Notes: generated by a model not told the origin, from the letters alone. A stretch of DNA of 14,364 nucleotides from an uncultured Bacilli bacterium (GCA_947599755.1 CANQFO010000024.1:1-14364), one strand, 5' to 3'. Counted from the stretch's first letter, positions 1 through 7,526 are shown. A program made the numbers and translations.

Positions 1-75
1 GGAAGTGGCTCAACTTGGTAGAGCACTTGGTTTGGGACCAAGGGGTTGCAGGTTCAAATCCTGTCTTCCCGACCA
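1..75 (+). tRNA. tRNA-Pro (anticodon UGG), 5' end cut by window
   Basis: The segment folds as a tRNA. The anticodon arm CTTGG/CCAAG encloses the loop TTTGGGA, whose central TGG is the proline anticodon. A T-arm with GGTTCAAATCC follows, and the 3' acceptor strand CTTCCCG is followed by discriminator A and an encoded CCA (73-75). The matching 5' strand should be CGGGAAG, but the window opens at GGAAG, so two bases lie outside. Encoded CCA is usual in Firmicutes. It may be the last tRNA of a cluster that lies upstream. A prolyl-tRNA synthetase gene lies about 1 kb downstream on the other strand. Confidence 0.96.
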
Positions 76-85
76 TTATGTTTAT

Positions 86-108
86 AAAGCCTTGTAAATC
101 AAGGCTTT
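86..108 (+). terminator. Hairpin terminator after tRNA-Pro
   Basis: AAAGCCTTG (86-94) pairs perfectly with CAAGGCTTT (100-108) around the loop TAAAT. It starts 10 nt after the tRNA CCA. The following sequence (TATAATAATTTG) is AT-rich but not a clean T-run, so termination strength is uncertain. The position makes the end of the tRNA transcript the natural role. Confidence 0.7.
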
Positions 109-180
109 TATAATAATTTGATATTCATAGCCCTTAAAAAACACTTAGAATTTTGTTTTTTTTTTATTTGATTTATCATA

Positions 181-210
181 TTGATTACTTAATTTTTTAA
201 ATTATATCAT
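181..210 (+). promoter_or_regulatory. Possible promoter of the 230-952 gene
   Basis: TTGATT (181-186) and TATCAT (205-210) are separated by 18 nt, a reasonable sigma-70/SigA-type match in an AT-rich background. It would start the transcript about 10 nt before the Shine-Dalgarno site. The background composition makes chance matches common. Confidence 0.35.
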
Positions 211-229
211 AATAAATATAGGAGTAACG

Positions 230-952
230 ATGATGAAAAAAGTTATTATTTTTATTAGTATTTTATTCTTTGTTTATTTTATTTATCAGGGAATTCATTT
301 GATTTATTATCATGTTGATCCAAATTTTAAAGTTTCTTTTGATATTTATAATATACTTACTATCAGAAAAAAAGATTTACAAAATAGTGATTATTTTGAA
401 TTTAAAAATATGAAAATAAGGGACGATTTTAAAAATTATGAACGTTTAGAGTCTAATGTAGATTCTGATACATCTCCTAAATTAGTGATGAGAGATGAAA
501 ATCAGAAGGTAATTAAGACATTTTGGATGGGTTTTGCCGATACTTATGTATATTTACTTCAAGCAGATAAAACATTGTTTGGTACAAAAGATATGCGAAT
601 TGTAAATACAGATTTAGCGAGTATTTTAGAGGAAAATAATATTGATAATGATATAGAATTATTTCAATATTTATGGAAACAAAAAAATGTAAAAACCAAT
701 ATCTTTACAAGTGTAAAACAAATGAAAGAAAATTATGTAATTCAACGAATGGTCTCTGTTATTATGCCTGTGGTTGATAATATTACTTTAATCAATGGAG
801 ATTATGAAGGGTATATATTTAATTTAAAGAATAATATGAAAGAAGTTAGTATCTTAAAAAATAATCAACGTTATATATTTATATTTATGAATACACATGA
901 TTTAACTGATGAATATTTAACCGATATTTTAGGTACTATTGTTATAGAATAA
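230..952 (+). CDS. Unrecognised membrane-anchored protein (240 aa)
   Basis: I do not recognise the family. The protein opens with two Met and two Lys, then a hydrophobic stretch at about residues 5-24, read as an uncleaved membrane anchor or signal peptide. There is no lipobox Cys and no further membrane segment. The remaining ~215 residues are polar and Lys/Asn/Asp-rich and end in a hydrophobic beta-like strand (LGTIVIE). No catalytic motif or Cys pair is visible. The site GGAG (221-224) fits either ATG at 230 (5-nt gap) or ATG at 233 (8-nt gap); the second may be the true start, changing the protein by one residue. The gene stands alone between a tRNA hairpin and a gene on the opposite strand. 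Codon use resembles most neighbours, including CGN arginine codons. An extracytoplasmic domain tethered to the membrane is the most that can be inferred. Confidence 0.8.
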   Translation: MMKKVIIFISILFFVYFIYQGIHLIYYHVDPNFKVSFDIYNILTIRKKDLQNSDYFEFKNMKIRDDFKNYERLESNVDSDTSPKLVMRDENQKVIKTFWMGFADTYVYLLQADKTLFGTKDMRIVNTDLASILEENNIDNDIELFQYLWKQKNVKTNIFTSVKQMKENYVIQRMVSVIMPVVDNITLINGDYEGYIFNLKNNMKEVSILKNNQRYIFIFMNTHDLTDEYLTDILGTIVIE

Positions 953-975
953 TGAATAAAAAATCCAAGTCGTTT

Positions 976-1010
976 ATTGGAAAAAAATGGTAATTTATAT
1001 TTTTTTCAAT
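976..1010. terminator. Weak AT-rich hairpin between convergent genes
   Basis: ATTGGAAAAAA (976-986) can pair with TTTTTTTCAAT (1000-1010), 11 bp with one G-U pair and a 13-nt loop. It sits between the 3' ends of the 230-952 gene and proS, where a shared terminator would be expected. The stem is almost all A-T and has no clear U-tract, so support is mainly positional. Confidence 0.3.
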
Positions 1011-1024
1011 TAAAAAAAGAAAAT

Positions 1025-2470
1025 CTAATATGATTTTCCCCAAATAACAATATGTTTTGCTTTTTGTTCACAGTAAATACAATGATCTGTGATTTTTTCT
1101 GTTGAATTTATTGGAATACATCTTGAACTGAATCCTTCAATTTCAGATTTAATTTTTTGTTCGCATTCTTTATTTCCGCACCACATGGTTTTGATAAATC
1201 CAATTTGATTTTGACTAATTTTTTTCATTTCCTCTAAATTGTGTGCAGTATAGATATGAGTATCTAAAAATTCTTTAGCTCGATTATACATGTCATTTTG
1301 TATTTGTTTCATAATTTTTGGTATTTCCGTAGTCAATTTATCAATAGATATGATAATTTTTTCTCTAGTATCTCGTCTAGTAATGATAACTTGATTTTTT
1401 TCGATATCTTTTGGGCCAATTTCTATTCGTAAAGGAATTCCTAAAGATTCTTGTTCTGAAAATTTAAAACCTGGACTTTTTTCTCTTTCATCAATTTTTA
1501 CCCGAATATTTTCTTCTTTTAACTTCATTACAATGGCATTTGCTTTTTCTAATACACCAGATTTATTTTGAGCAATAGGAATTACCATAACTTGTGTAGG
1601 AGCGATTTTTGGAGGAAGTACTAAACCAGAATCATCTCCATGCACCATAATGATAGCTCCTATGATTCTAGTGGACATTCCCCAAGATGTTTCATAAGCA
1701 CTGCATAGTTTATTTTCTTTATTTAAATATTTTATGCCAAAGGCATCTGGAAAGTTATTTCCAAAAAAGTGACTTGTTCCTGATTGTAAGGCTTTTCCGT
1801 CATGCATCATGGCTTCTATTGTATAAGTATCTTTTGCGCCAGCAAATTTTTCACTTTCTGTTTTTTTACCACAAATTAGAGGAATAGCTAAATCTTGTGT
1901 GACAAAATCATAGTAAACTTGAAACATTTGTTTTGTACGTTCTTCTGCTTCTTCGCTAGTAGCATGAAGGGTATGGCCTTCTTGCCATAGAAATTCACGT
2001 GAACGAAGAAAAGGTCGAGTAGTTTTTTCCCATCTTAGTACAGAATTCCATTGATTCCATACTTTAGGTAAATCACGGTAAGATTTTACTATTTTTTGCC
2101 AAATATCACAAAATAAAGTTTCAGAAGTAGGGCGAATACAAAATCTTTCTTCTAATTTTTCTTCTCCTCCTTGAGTAACCCATGCAACCTCAGGAGCAAA
2201 TCCTTTTATATGATCTTTTTCTTTTTGTAAGAGACTCTCTGGAATTAATACTGGTAAATAAACATTTTCTACTCCTGTTTTTTTAAATCTTTCATCTAGG
2301 TTTTTTTGGATATTTTCCCAAATTGCATATCCATTAGGTAAATAATTCAAACAACCTTTGACATTAGAATATTCACAAAGTTTAGCAACTTTTACTACAT
2401 CGGTATACCATTTGGCAAAATCTTCATCGCGGGCAGTAATTTCTTGTACAAATTTTTTTTCTTTATCCAT
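1025..2470 (-). CDS. proS: Prolyl-tRNA synthetase, archaeal/eukaryotic-type (481 aa)
   Basis: Charges tRNA-Pro with proline in the cytoplasm (class II synthetase). Visible signatures are RPTSET (113-118), class II motif 2 from about 144 to 167 (RWEKTTRPF, then SREFLWQEGHT) and motif 3 with GMSTRIIGA (264-272) followed by HGDDSGLVLPP. An anticodon-binding domain follows at about 290-400. The C-terminal domain carries Cys431, Cys436, Cys464 and Cys467, a zinc-site arrangement like that of the Thermus-type enzyme, and the chain ends in GKSY. These features and the ~480-residue length mark the shorter archaeal/eukaryotic-like form, which lacks the large editing insertion of the classical bacterial enzyme. 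The start has a strong site, GGGAGG, 8 nt upstream. The leader is too short for a T-box. The two preceding genes are a tRNA-Pro and an unknown protein on the opposite strand. Confidence 0.97.
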   Translation of the reverse strand: MDKEKKFVQEITARDEDFAKWYTDVVKVAKLCEYSNVKGCLNYLPNGYAIWENIQKNLDERFKKTGVENVYLPVLIPESLLQKEKDHIKGFAPEVAWVTQGGEEKLEERFCIRPTSETLFCDIWQKIVKSYRDLPKVWNQWNSVLRWEKTTRPFLRSREFLWQEGHTLHATSEEAEERTKQMFQVYYDFVTQDLAIPLICGKKTESEKFAGAKDTYTIEAMMHDGKALQSGTSHFFGNNFPDAFGIKYLNKENKLCSAYETSWGMSTRIIGAIIMVHGDDSGLVLPPKIAPTQVMVIPIAQNKSGVLEKANAIVMKLKEENIRVKIDEREKSPGFKFSEQESLGIPLRIEIGPKDIEKNQVIITRRDTREKIIISIDKLTTEIPKIMKQIQNDMYNRAKEFLDTHIYTAHNLEEMKKISQNQIGFIKTMWCGNKECEQKIKSEIEGFSSRCIPINSTEKITDHCIYCEQKAKHIVIWGKSY

Positions 2471-2497
2471 AATTGTTTCCTCCCATTCAATGTAGTA

Positions 2498-2526
2498 ATT
2501 TTATCATAATCATATTGAATAATCAA
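2498..2526 (-). promoter_or_regulatory. Predicted proS promoter
   Basis: On the minus strand, TTGATT (2521-2526) is followed after exactly 17 nt by TAAAAT (2498-2503). The -10 box is preceded by TGA, forming an extended -10 (TGATAAAAT). The transcript would start near 2490, leaving a leader of about 20 nt that contains only the ribosome site. Confidence 0.55.
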
Positions 2527-2592
2527 ATTCAGTTAATTATTTATTTTTAATACGTTAATTTTTATTTGAAATTTCGTTTTATTTAGAAAAAC

Positions 2593-2614
2593 GTTTATTG
2601 CTGGATGAATAAAC
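2593..2614. repeat. 7-bp inverted repeat upstream of dacF
   Basis: GTTTATT (2593-2599) and AATAAAC (2608-2614) are perfect inverted copies around an 8-nt centre (GCTGGATG), 36 nt before the dacF start. It could be an operator or a weak hairpin. In such AT-rich DNA a chance occurrence is quite possible. Confidence 0.3.
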
Positions 2615-2649
2615 TAAAAAGCCAATCATAAACTTAAGTAGGTGATTGC

Positions 2650-3735
2650 ATGAGAAAAAAAGTCTTTTCTTTTTTCCTTATTTGTATAGTTTTATTTACT
2701 CATAATGTAAGTGCTAAGGATACTGCTTATTCTAGTATTGTTATGGATTTAGATAGTGGAAGAGTTTTATATCAAAAAAAGGCTAATGAAAAAAGATTAA
2801 TTGCATCAATTACTAAAATAATGACAGCAATAGTTACATTAGAAAATAGTAATATTGAAGATACTGTAGAGATTGGGGACGAAGTTTTAAAAATGTATGG
2901 TACTAATATTTATATCGAAGTTGGAGAAAAAATAAAGATAAAAGACTTATTATATGGACTTCTTTTGCGTAGTGGAAATGATGCAGCAGTTGCTTTGGCG
3001 GTTGCTGTATCTAAATCGGAAGATGAATTTGTTAAAAAAATGAATGAAAAAGCTCAAGAAATTGGAATGAAAAATACTGTGTTTGCCAATCCTCATGGAT
3101 TAGATGAAGAGTCTCAAAATTATTCTACTGCTTATGATATGGCATTACTTTCTAAATATGCTTATCAAAATCGGATATATCGAAAGATTGTCAAAACGAA
3201 AAAATATACAGTATCAACAGGTGAAAAAACTTATTTATGGTATAATCGAAATAAATTATTATCTAGTTATGAAAATTGTACGGGAGGAAAAAATGGATAT
3301 ACTCCAAGTGCTGGAAAAACTTTAGTTACTACTGCTACTAAAAATGGTTTAAATTTAACTATTGTTACTTTGAATGATGCAAATATTTATCAAAATCATA
3401 AATCATTATATGAAAATATTTTTTCAAAATATCAAAATTATACTATCATTGATAAAGATAGTTTTGCTATTGATAAGGTATTTTATGATGGTGTAGCATA
3501 TTTAAAGAAATCCTTTACTTATCCGTTGACTGTTCAGGAAGTCAATCAAATTAAGACTACTGTAATGATTAGTAATCAGAAATTAAAAAATCAAGAAATT
3601 GGTAACATTAATATTTATTTAAAGGATAAAAAAATTGGTTCTTTAGATATTTATAATCAAGAGAATCGTTTAGGTCAAAAAAAAGAAAAGACTCATTTTT
3701 TATCAAAATTGATAAATTTCTTTTCTAAAAAATAG
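2650..3735 (+). CDS. dacF: D-alanyl-D-alanine carboxypeptidase, DacF-like (peptidase S11, 361 aa)
   Basis: A penicillin-binding protein of the S11 family, which trims the terminal D-Ala from peptidoglycan stem peptides outside the membrane. An N-terminal signal peptide (residues 1-22, likely cleaved after VSA) is followed by the serine beta-lactamase fold. The catalytic SxxK is SITK (53-56), the second motif is SGN (108-110), and the third, normally KTG, reads KNG (214-216) in GGKNGYTPSAGKTL. A C-terminal beta domain (about 260-340) ends in an amphipathic stretch, FLSKLINFFSKK, like the membrane-binding tail of low-molecular-weight PBPs. The start is supported by TAGGTGAT four nt before ATG. 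Its stop codon lies 2 nt from the stop of the convergent phosphoesterase gene. The gene symbol is by family resemblance; dacA/dacB-type naming cannot be excluded. Confidence 0.93.
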   Translation: MRKKVFSFFLICIVLFTHNVSAKDTAYSSIVMDLDSGRVLYQKKANEKRLIASITKIMTAIVTLENSNIEDTVEIGDEVLKMYGTNIYIEVGEKIKIKDLLYGLLLRSGNDAAVALAVAVSKSEDEFVKKMNEKAQEIGMKNTVFANPHGLDEESQNYSTAYDMALLSKYAYQNRIYRKIVKTKKYTVSTGEKTYLWYNRNKLLSSYENCTGGKNGYTPSAGKTLVTTATKNGLNLTIVTLNDANIYQNHKSLYENIFSKYQNYTIIDKDSFAIDKVFYDGVAYLKKSFTYPLTVQEVNQIKTTVMISNQKLKNQEIGNINIYLKDKKIGSLDIYNQENRLGQKKEKTHFLSKLINFFSKK

Positions 3736-3737
3736 AT

Positions 3738-4658
3738 TTATTGATTAGATAAACGAAAAAAATTTATACTTGGATGGCAGAATAAGCGAAAACCTGGACC
3801 ATTTGTACCAAGACCACTGGAAATATATAGTTGTGAATTTTTAAGGTTATAGTATTCTTGATCATATTCTTGTGCGCCTTTTATTTTTTTTATTGCTCCT
3901 AAGAAAGGAATTCGGATTGTTCCATTATGAGAGTGTCCTGCTAAGATTAAGTCAGTAGGGTAATGATTAATTATTTCGTTAGTTGAGTCTGGTTCATGTA
4001 ATAGACTTATTGTAAAGATATTTTTATTTGCAGTAGGTTCTTTAAAGTAGCGATATCCTTGATCGATATCTCTTTTTTCTTGTAATAAACTAGCAAGACC
4101 TATTAATAGAATTGGTTGTGAATTATCTTTGTAAATTAGTTCATAGTCATTATTTAAAATAGTAAAATCACTTTGATTAAAAATAGTAGTAAAATTTTTT
4201 TCATCTTCTTCTCCCATTATTGCATATTTTCCTAAGTTAGCATTAATTTTTTTTAATTGTGCAATTAGTTTTTCTTGCTTTTTTGATGAAAGTGAGTAAT
4301 TTTGATCAATTAAATCACCTGTGAAAAGAACTAGATCTGGATTTCTTTCGTTGATTAGATTGACAATTTTTTTTACTTCTTTTTCAAATATTGTTGTGCC
4401 ATAATGTAGATCAGAAAAATGAATTATTTTTATTCCATTAAAATTAGAAGGGATTTTTTCATTAATTATACGTTTTTCTTTTACTATGATACTAGTTGTG
4501 GAACTGTATGTTGTATAAAAATATAAAAGGAAAAAGATAGTGATTAATACTATTATTAGTTTTAGTATGAATATTACAATTTTTTTTCTTGTTTCTCTTT
4601 GCTGTTCTTCAATAATTTTTTGTTGTTTGTTTTGATTTAATACTTCACGAGTTACCAT
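3738..4658 (-). CDS. Membrane-anchored metallophosphoesterase, YkuE/YaeI-like, degenerate motif III (306 aa)
   Basis: A calcineurin-like phosphoesterase with a charged N-terminal tail, one membrane helix (about 27-49) and the enzyme domain from residue 75, probably facing outside. Motif I is FSDLHYG (Asp83, His85), motif II GDLID (Asp115, Asp118), a later His221 lies in LLHEPD, and the C-terminal motif is GHSHNG (His242, His244). The third motif, normally GNH(D/E), reads GEED (149-152), so the usual Asn metal ligand and the His of this motif are absent. YkuE/YaeI relatives act on membrane lipid-linked phosphoesters such as UDP-diacylglucosamine, but the substrate here is unknown. The start is supported by GGTGAT seven nt or less upstream of ATG. 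It converges with dacF with a 2-nt gap and diverges from the FAD gene. Activity may be altered, or another residue may serve as ligand. Confidence 0.88.
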   Translation of the reverse strand: MVTREVLNQNKQQKIIEEQQRETRKKIVIFILKLIIVLITIFFLLYFYTTYSSTTSIIVKEKRIINEKIPSNFNGIKIIHFSDLHYGTTIFEKEVKKIVNLINERNPDLVLFTGDLIDQNYSLSSKKQEKLIAQLKKINANLGKYAIMGEEDEKNFTTIFNQSDFTILNNDYELIYKDNSQPILLIGLASLLQEKRDIDQGYRYFKEPTANKNIFTISLLHEPDSTNEIINHYPTDLILAGHSHNGTIRIPFLGAIKKIKGAQEYDQEYYNLKNSQLYISSGLGTNGPGFRLFCHPSINFFRLSNQ

Positions 4659-4675
4659 GGATTATCACCAATTTT

Positions 4676-4681
4676 ATTGTA
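4676..4681 (-). promoter_or_regulatory. Extended -10 box for the phosphoesterase gene
   Basis: Reading the minus strand, TGATACAAT ends at 4676, an extended -10 (TGN plus TACAAT). The best -35 match, TTACTA 18 nt upstream, is poor. The predicted transcript would begin close to the GGTGAT ribosome site (4664-4669), giving a very short leader. Confidence 0.35.
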
Positions 4682-4719
4682 TCATATTTTATAATTAATT
4701 AGTAAAAAAAAAGAAATTA

Positions 4720-4728
4720 TGTTACACT
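4720..4728 (+). promoter_or_regulatory. Possible extended -10 box for the FAD-protein operon
   Basis: TGTTACACT (4720-4728) has the TGN plus TAnnnT form and lies just before the ribosome site AAGGTGGTGAT. No convincing -35 is seen. Transcription would start within about 10 nt of the ATG at 4745. Confidence 0.3.
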
Positions 4729-4744
4729 TAAGGTGGTGATGAAT

Positions 4745-6139
4745 ATGAAGTATGATGTGGTAATTATTGGAGCAGGACCCGCGGGGTTATTTGCAGCATA
4801 TGAATTAGTAAGTAAAAATAGTCAATTAAAGGTTGCTTTATTAGATAAAGGTAGACGTGTTGAAAAAAGATTTTGTCCTATGAGTAAAAATAAGGTTCCT
4901 TGTAAAAATTGTCAACCTTGTCAAATTTTGTCTGGATATGGTGGAGCAGGTACTTTTTCTGATGGAAAATTAAATTTTATTCCGAAATTAGGGAAAAGTG
5001 ATTTATTTAAGTATATGAGTGAAAGTGAGGCTTATCAGTTAATTGATGATACGGAAAAAATTTTTACGAAATTTAAAATGGATAGTCAAACTTTTCCTAG
5101 TAATATGGAAGAAGCTAACGAAATTAAGCGAAAGATTGCTATACAAGGAGCGAGGTTACTATTAATTAAGCAAAAGCATTTAGGTAGTGATCATCTTCCT
5201 GGATATATTGCAAATTTTAGTAACGAATTAGAAAAAATGAAAGTAGATTTGTTAGAAAATGCAGACGTGTGTGATATTTTAAAGGAAAAAGGTGGGTATA
5301 AAGTAATTTATAATCAAGATAAAGAAATTATGGGTAAAAAAGTTATTGTTGCTCCAGGAAGAACGGGTGCTAAGTGGGTGCAAGCATTAGCAGATAAATA
5401 TAATATTCCTTATTTATCTCAAAGTATTGAAATTGGTGTGCGTGTAGAAGTAAGAAAAGAAATATTGGAAAAGATTACTAATGTAATTTATGATCCTACA
5501 ATATTTATTAAAACGGATACTTATGGAGATGAAATTCGTACTTTTTGTACTAATCCTTTAGGTTTTGTTGCTAAGGAAAATTATTATGGTTATATTTGTG
5601 TGAATGGGCATGCTTTAAAGGAAAAGAAATCAAATAATAGTAATTTTGCTTTTATTAGTCGGGTTAATTTGACTGAGCCTGTTACGAATACTAGGGAATA
5701 TGGTGAGTCTATTGCTAAAATTGCCAATGTTTTAGGGGATTCTAAACCGATTATTCAAATTTTGAAAGATTTACGAACTGGTCATCGTTCTACTTGGAAA
5801 AGAATTAATAAAGGATTTATTGAACCAACTTTAAAAGATTGTGTTGCTGGAGATTTAGCGTTGGTATTGCCTCATCGAATTATTACGAATATTTTAGAGG
5901 GGTTGGAAAAGTTGGATAAAATTATTCCTGGGGTAAATAATGATGAAACTTTGTTATATGGACCAGAAATTAAATTTTTTAGTAATGAGATTATTACAAA
6001 TAATCATTTTAAATTAGAGAATGAGGATATTTATTTTATTGGTGATGGGGCTGGAAAGGCTGGAAATATTGTTGTTGCAGCAGCGACAGGATTGGTTGCT
6101 GCTAGAGATATTTTGAAGAAAGAGGAGGAAAATAGATAA
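4745..6139 (+). CDS. FAD-dependent oxidoreductase, COG2509-type uncharacterised dehydrogenase (464 aa)
   Basis: A flavoprotein with an N-terminal Rossmann motif, VVIIGAGPAGL, within its first ~20 residues that binds the ADP part of FAD. A Cys-rich segment (CPMSKNKVPCKNCQPC) follows, leading into GYGGAGTFSDGKLN, the hallmark of the COG2509 family. A second dinucleotide-type segment, VIVAPGRTGAKW, lies near the middle, and the C-terminal FAD-binding YFIGDGAGKAGNIVVAAATG closes the fold. The physiological substrate of the family is not known to me. In-frame GTG, GTG and ATG codons lie upstream (4733-4741), but they fall inside the GGTGGTGAT ribosome site, so ATG at 4745 with a ~7-nt gap is preferred. 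The stop TAA overlaps the ATG of the cyclophilin gene by one base (TAATG), implying translational coupling. Confidence 0.92.
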   Translation: MKYDVVIIGAGPAGLFAAYELVSKNSQLKVALLDKGRRVEKRFCPMSKNKVPCKNCQPCQILSGYGGAGTFSDGKLNFIPKLGKSDLFKYMSESEAYQLIDDTEKIFTKFKMDSQTFPSNMEEANEIKRKIAIQGARLLLIKQKHLGSDHLPGYIANFSNELEKMKVDLLENADVCDILKEKGGYKVIYNQDKEIMGKKVIVAPGRTGAKWVQALADKYNIPYLSQSIEIGVRVEVRKEILEKITNVIYDPTIFIKTDTYGDEIRTFCTNPLGFVAKENYYGYICVNGHALKEKKSNNSNFAFISRVNLTEPVTNTREYGESIAKIANVLGDSKPIIQILKDLRTGHRSTWKRINKGFIEPTLKDCVAGDLALVLPHRIITNILEGLEKLDKIIPGVNNDETLLYGPEIKFFSNEIITNNHFKLENEDIYFIGDGAGKAGNIVVAAATGLVAARDILKKEEENR

Positions 6140-6831
6140 TGAAAAAGATTAAGTTAGTTGTTGTTTTTTTATTGATAAGTGTAGTATTATTTATGACAGG
6201 ATGTTCTAAATCTCAGGATGATGTTTGGGAAGATTTATTAGGAATTGATTATTCGAGTGAAGGTCATGAAGTTTCTTTGGAGAAATATCAAACGGAAAAT
6301 CCAGTTGTTGCTATGGATATTCAAAATTATGGAAGTATTGTTATTGAATTATATCCAGAAAAGGCTCCTAATACAGTGAATAATTTTCTTTCTTTGGTAA
6401 AAGATGGTTTTTATGATCATAATACTTTTCATCGTTTAGTACCTGGATTTGTATTGCAGGGTGGCGATCCTGATGGAAAAGGTACAGGGGGACCAGGATA
6501 TACTATTAAAGGAGAATTTCGTGAAAATGGAATTGATAATGATTTACTTCATGATAAATGGGTTGTATCTATGGCTCGTAGTAATTCATATGATTCGGCA
6601 GGAAGTCAGTTTTTCATTATGTTAGAGAAAACTTCTTATTTAGATGGAAATTATGCTGCTTTTGGTAAGGTTATTGATGGAAAAAAGGCAATCGAAAAAA
6701 TTGTTGAAAATGAGAAAATAGCTGATCAACAAACTGGTCAATTGCAAAAGAATTTAATTATTAAAAAAGCTATTGTTGATCAAAAGGGAAAAACGTATCC
6801 AGAGGTAGAAAAGATAGAAGAAGATAGTTAA
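6139..6831 (+). CDS. Lipoprotein peptidyl-prolyl cis-trans isomerase, cyclophilin type (230 aa)
   Basis: Speeds cis-trans isomerisation of proline peptide bonds and probably assists folding of exported proteins at the outer face of the membrane. Residues 1-21 form a signal peptide with lipobox MTGC, so Cys22 would be lipidated. A linker follows, then a cyclophilin domain from about residue 55. Its signatures are FHRL (97-100, catalytic Arg99), GFVLQGGD (103-110), SMARSN (144-149), SAGSQFFI (153-160) and LDGNYAAFGKV (168-178). The Trp that contacts cyclosporin in human CypA corresponds to Tyr167 here, as in many bacterial cyclophilins. A charged tail (about 195-230) has no recognised domain. 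AGGAGG lies 10 nt before ATG inside the preceding gene. It is the second gene of an operon that ends at the 6895 hairpin. Confidence 0.94.
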   Translation: MKKIKLVVVFLLISVVLFMTGCSKSQDDVWEDLLGIDYSSEGHEVSLEKYQTENPVVAMDIQNYGSIVIELYPEKAPNTVNNFLSLVKDGFYDHNTFHRLVPGFVLQGGDPDGKGTGGPGYTIKGEFRENGIDNDLLHDKWVVSMARSNSYDSAGSQFFIMLEKTSYLDGNYAAFGKVIDGKKAIEKIVENEKIADQQTGQLQKNLIIKKAIVDQKGKTYPEVEKIEEDS

Positions 6832-6894
6832 TGAAAGATTTATGATGATTAATTTTTGTTTTTAAGTAAGAAATAATTATTTGATAGAATAGAT

Positions 6895-6920
6895 AAAAAG
6901 CTACTGATTGGTAGCTTTTT
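6895..6920. terminator. Bidirectional rho-independent terminator
   Basis: AAAAAGCTAC (6895-6904) and GTAGCTTTTT (6911-6920) form a perfect 10-bp stem around the loop TGATTG. The T-run in the 3' arm serves the cyclophilin operon, and the A-run in the 5' arm acts as a T-run for the dCMP deaminase gene on the other strand. Confidence 0.85.
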
Positions 6921-6947
6921 GGATTTTTAAATATTTTCATTTTTTTA

Positions 6948-7505
6948 TTATATCTTTTCTTTTAGGTAGGAAATTTTTTCATCAGGTTTTAGTGAAAGGC
7001 AAAGTGTTTTTTGATGTTTTTCTTCTAATTTTCGATAGGTAATTCCACATTGATCAAATAATAATTTTGAAGCTTCATTTTCTTCTGTTCCTATATATTT
7101 GTCAGATAAATATACTACTTCTGATATTCCTGATTGAATGATTGCTTTTGCACATTCATTACAGGGAAATAGATCAACATAAATTTTTGATCCTACTAAG
7201 TCTTTTCTGCTTCCTGAATAGTTTAAAATAGCATTTAATTCGGCATGACATACATAGGGATATTTTGTTTCGTTTTTTGTTTTTCCTTCACGATTCCATG
7301 GAAAATTATCGTCATTAAAATGGTTTGGTGTTCCATTATAACCAATTGATAATATTCGATTTTCTTTACTTACAATGCATGCTCCAACTTGGGTGTTTGG
7401 ATCTTTACTTCTTCCTGCGGATAATTTTGCAATTCCCATGAAAAATTCATCCCAACTTAAATAGTCTTTTCGCTTTTTTCCTAAAATATCTTTATTTAAT
7501 TTCAT
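6948..7505 (-). CDS. Deoxycytidylate (dCMP) deaminase (185 aa)
   Basis: Converts dCMP to dUMP, feeding thymidylate synthesis in the cytoplasm. It belongs to the zinc cytidine/deoxycytidylate deaminase fold. The catalytic HAE (His87, Glu89) lies in YVCHAELNAI, and PCNEC (Cys115, Cys118) supplies the other zinc ligands. The segment KDPNTQVGA (35-43) and the GYNGTP motif (55-60), followed by a long loop, are typical of dCMP deaminases rather than tRNA or free cytidine deaminases. The N-terminal helix WDEFFMGIAKLSAGRSKD is also typical. The family is often allosterically controlled by dCTP/dTTP, which cannot be judged here. The start has an excellent site, AAGGAGG. The gene is monocistronic, divergent from the T-box operon and ends at the shared hairpin. 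Confidence 0.94.
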   Translation of the reverse strand: MKLNKDILGKKRKDYLSWDEFFMGIAKLSAGRSKDPNTQVGACIVSKENRILSIGYNGTPNHFNDDNFPWNREGKTKNETKYPYVCHAELNAILNYSGSRKDLVGSKIYVDLFPCNECAKAIIQSGISEVVYLSDKYIGTEENEASKLLFDQCGITYRKLEEKHQKTLCLSLKPDEKISYLKEKI

Positions 7506-7526
7506 GGATAACCTCCTTGTAAAATT

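Noticed and set aside
1687..1887. Open frame on the plus strand inside proS
   Set aside because: It lies wholly antisense to a well-supported synthetase gene and has no ribosome site or recognisable protein features.
2471..2649. T-box or other riboswitch ahead of proS or dacF
   Set aside because: No GGTGGTACC-like core on either strand, no terminator/antiterminator pair, and the proS leader is too short.
3104..3325. Open frame inside dacF in another frame
   Set aside because: It overlaps the catalytic domain coding region of dacF, and its product is low-complexity Ile/Lys/Leu sequence typical of AT-rich shadow frames.
3738..4658. Phosphoesterase as a pseudogene because of the GEED motif
   Set aside because: The frame is intact over 306 codons with good start signals and all other motifs, so a functional variant is more likely.
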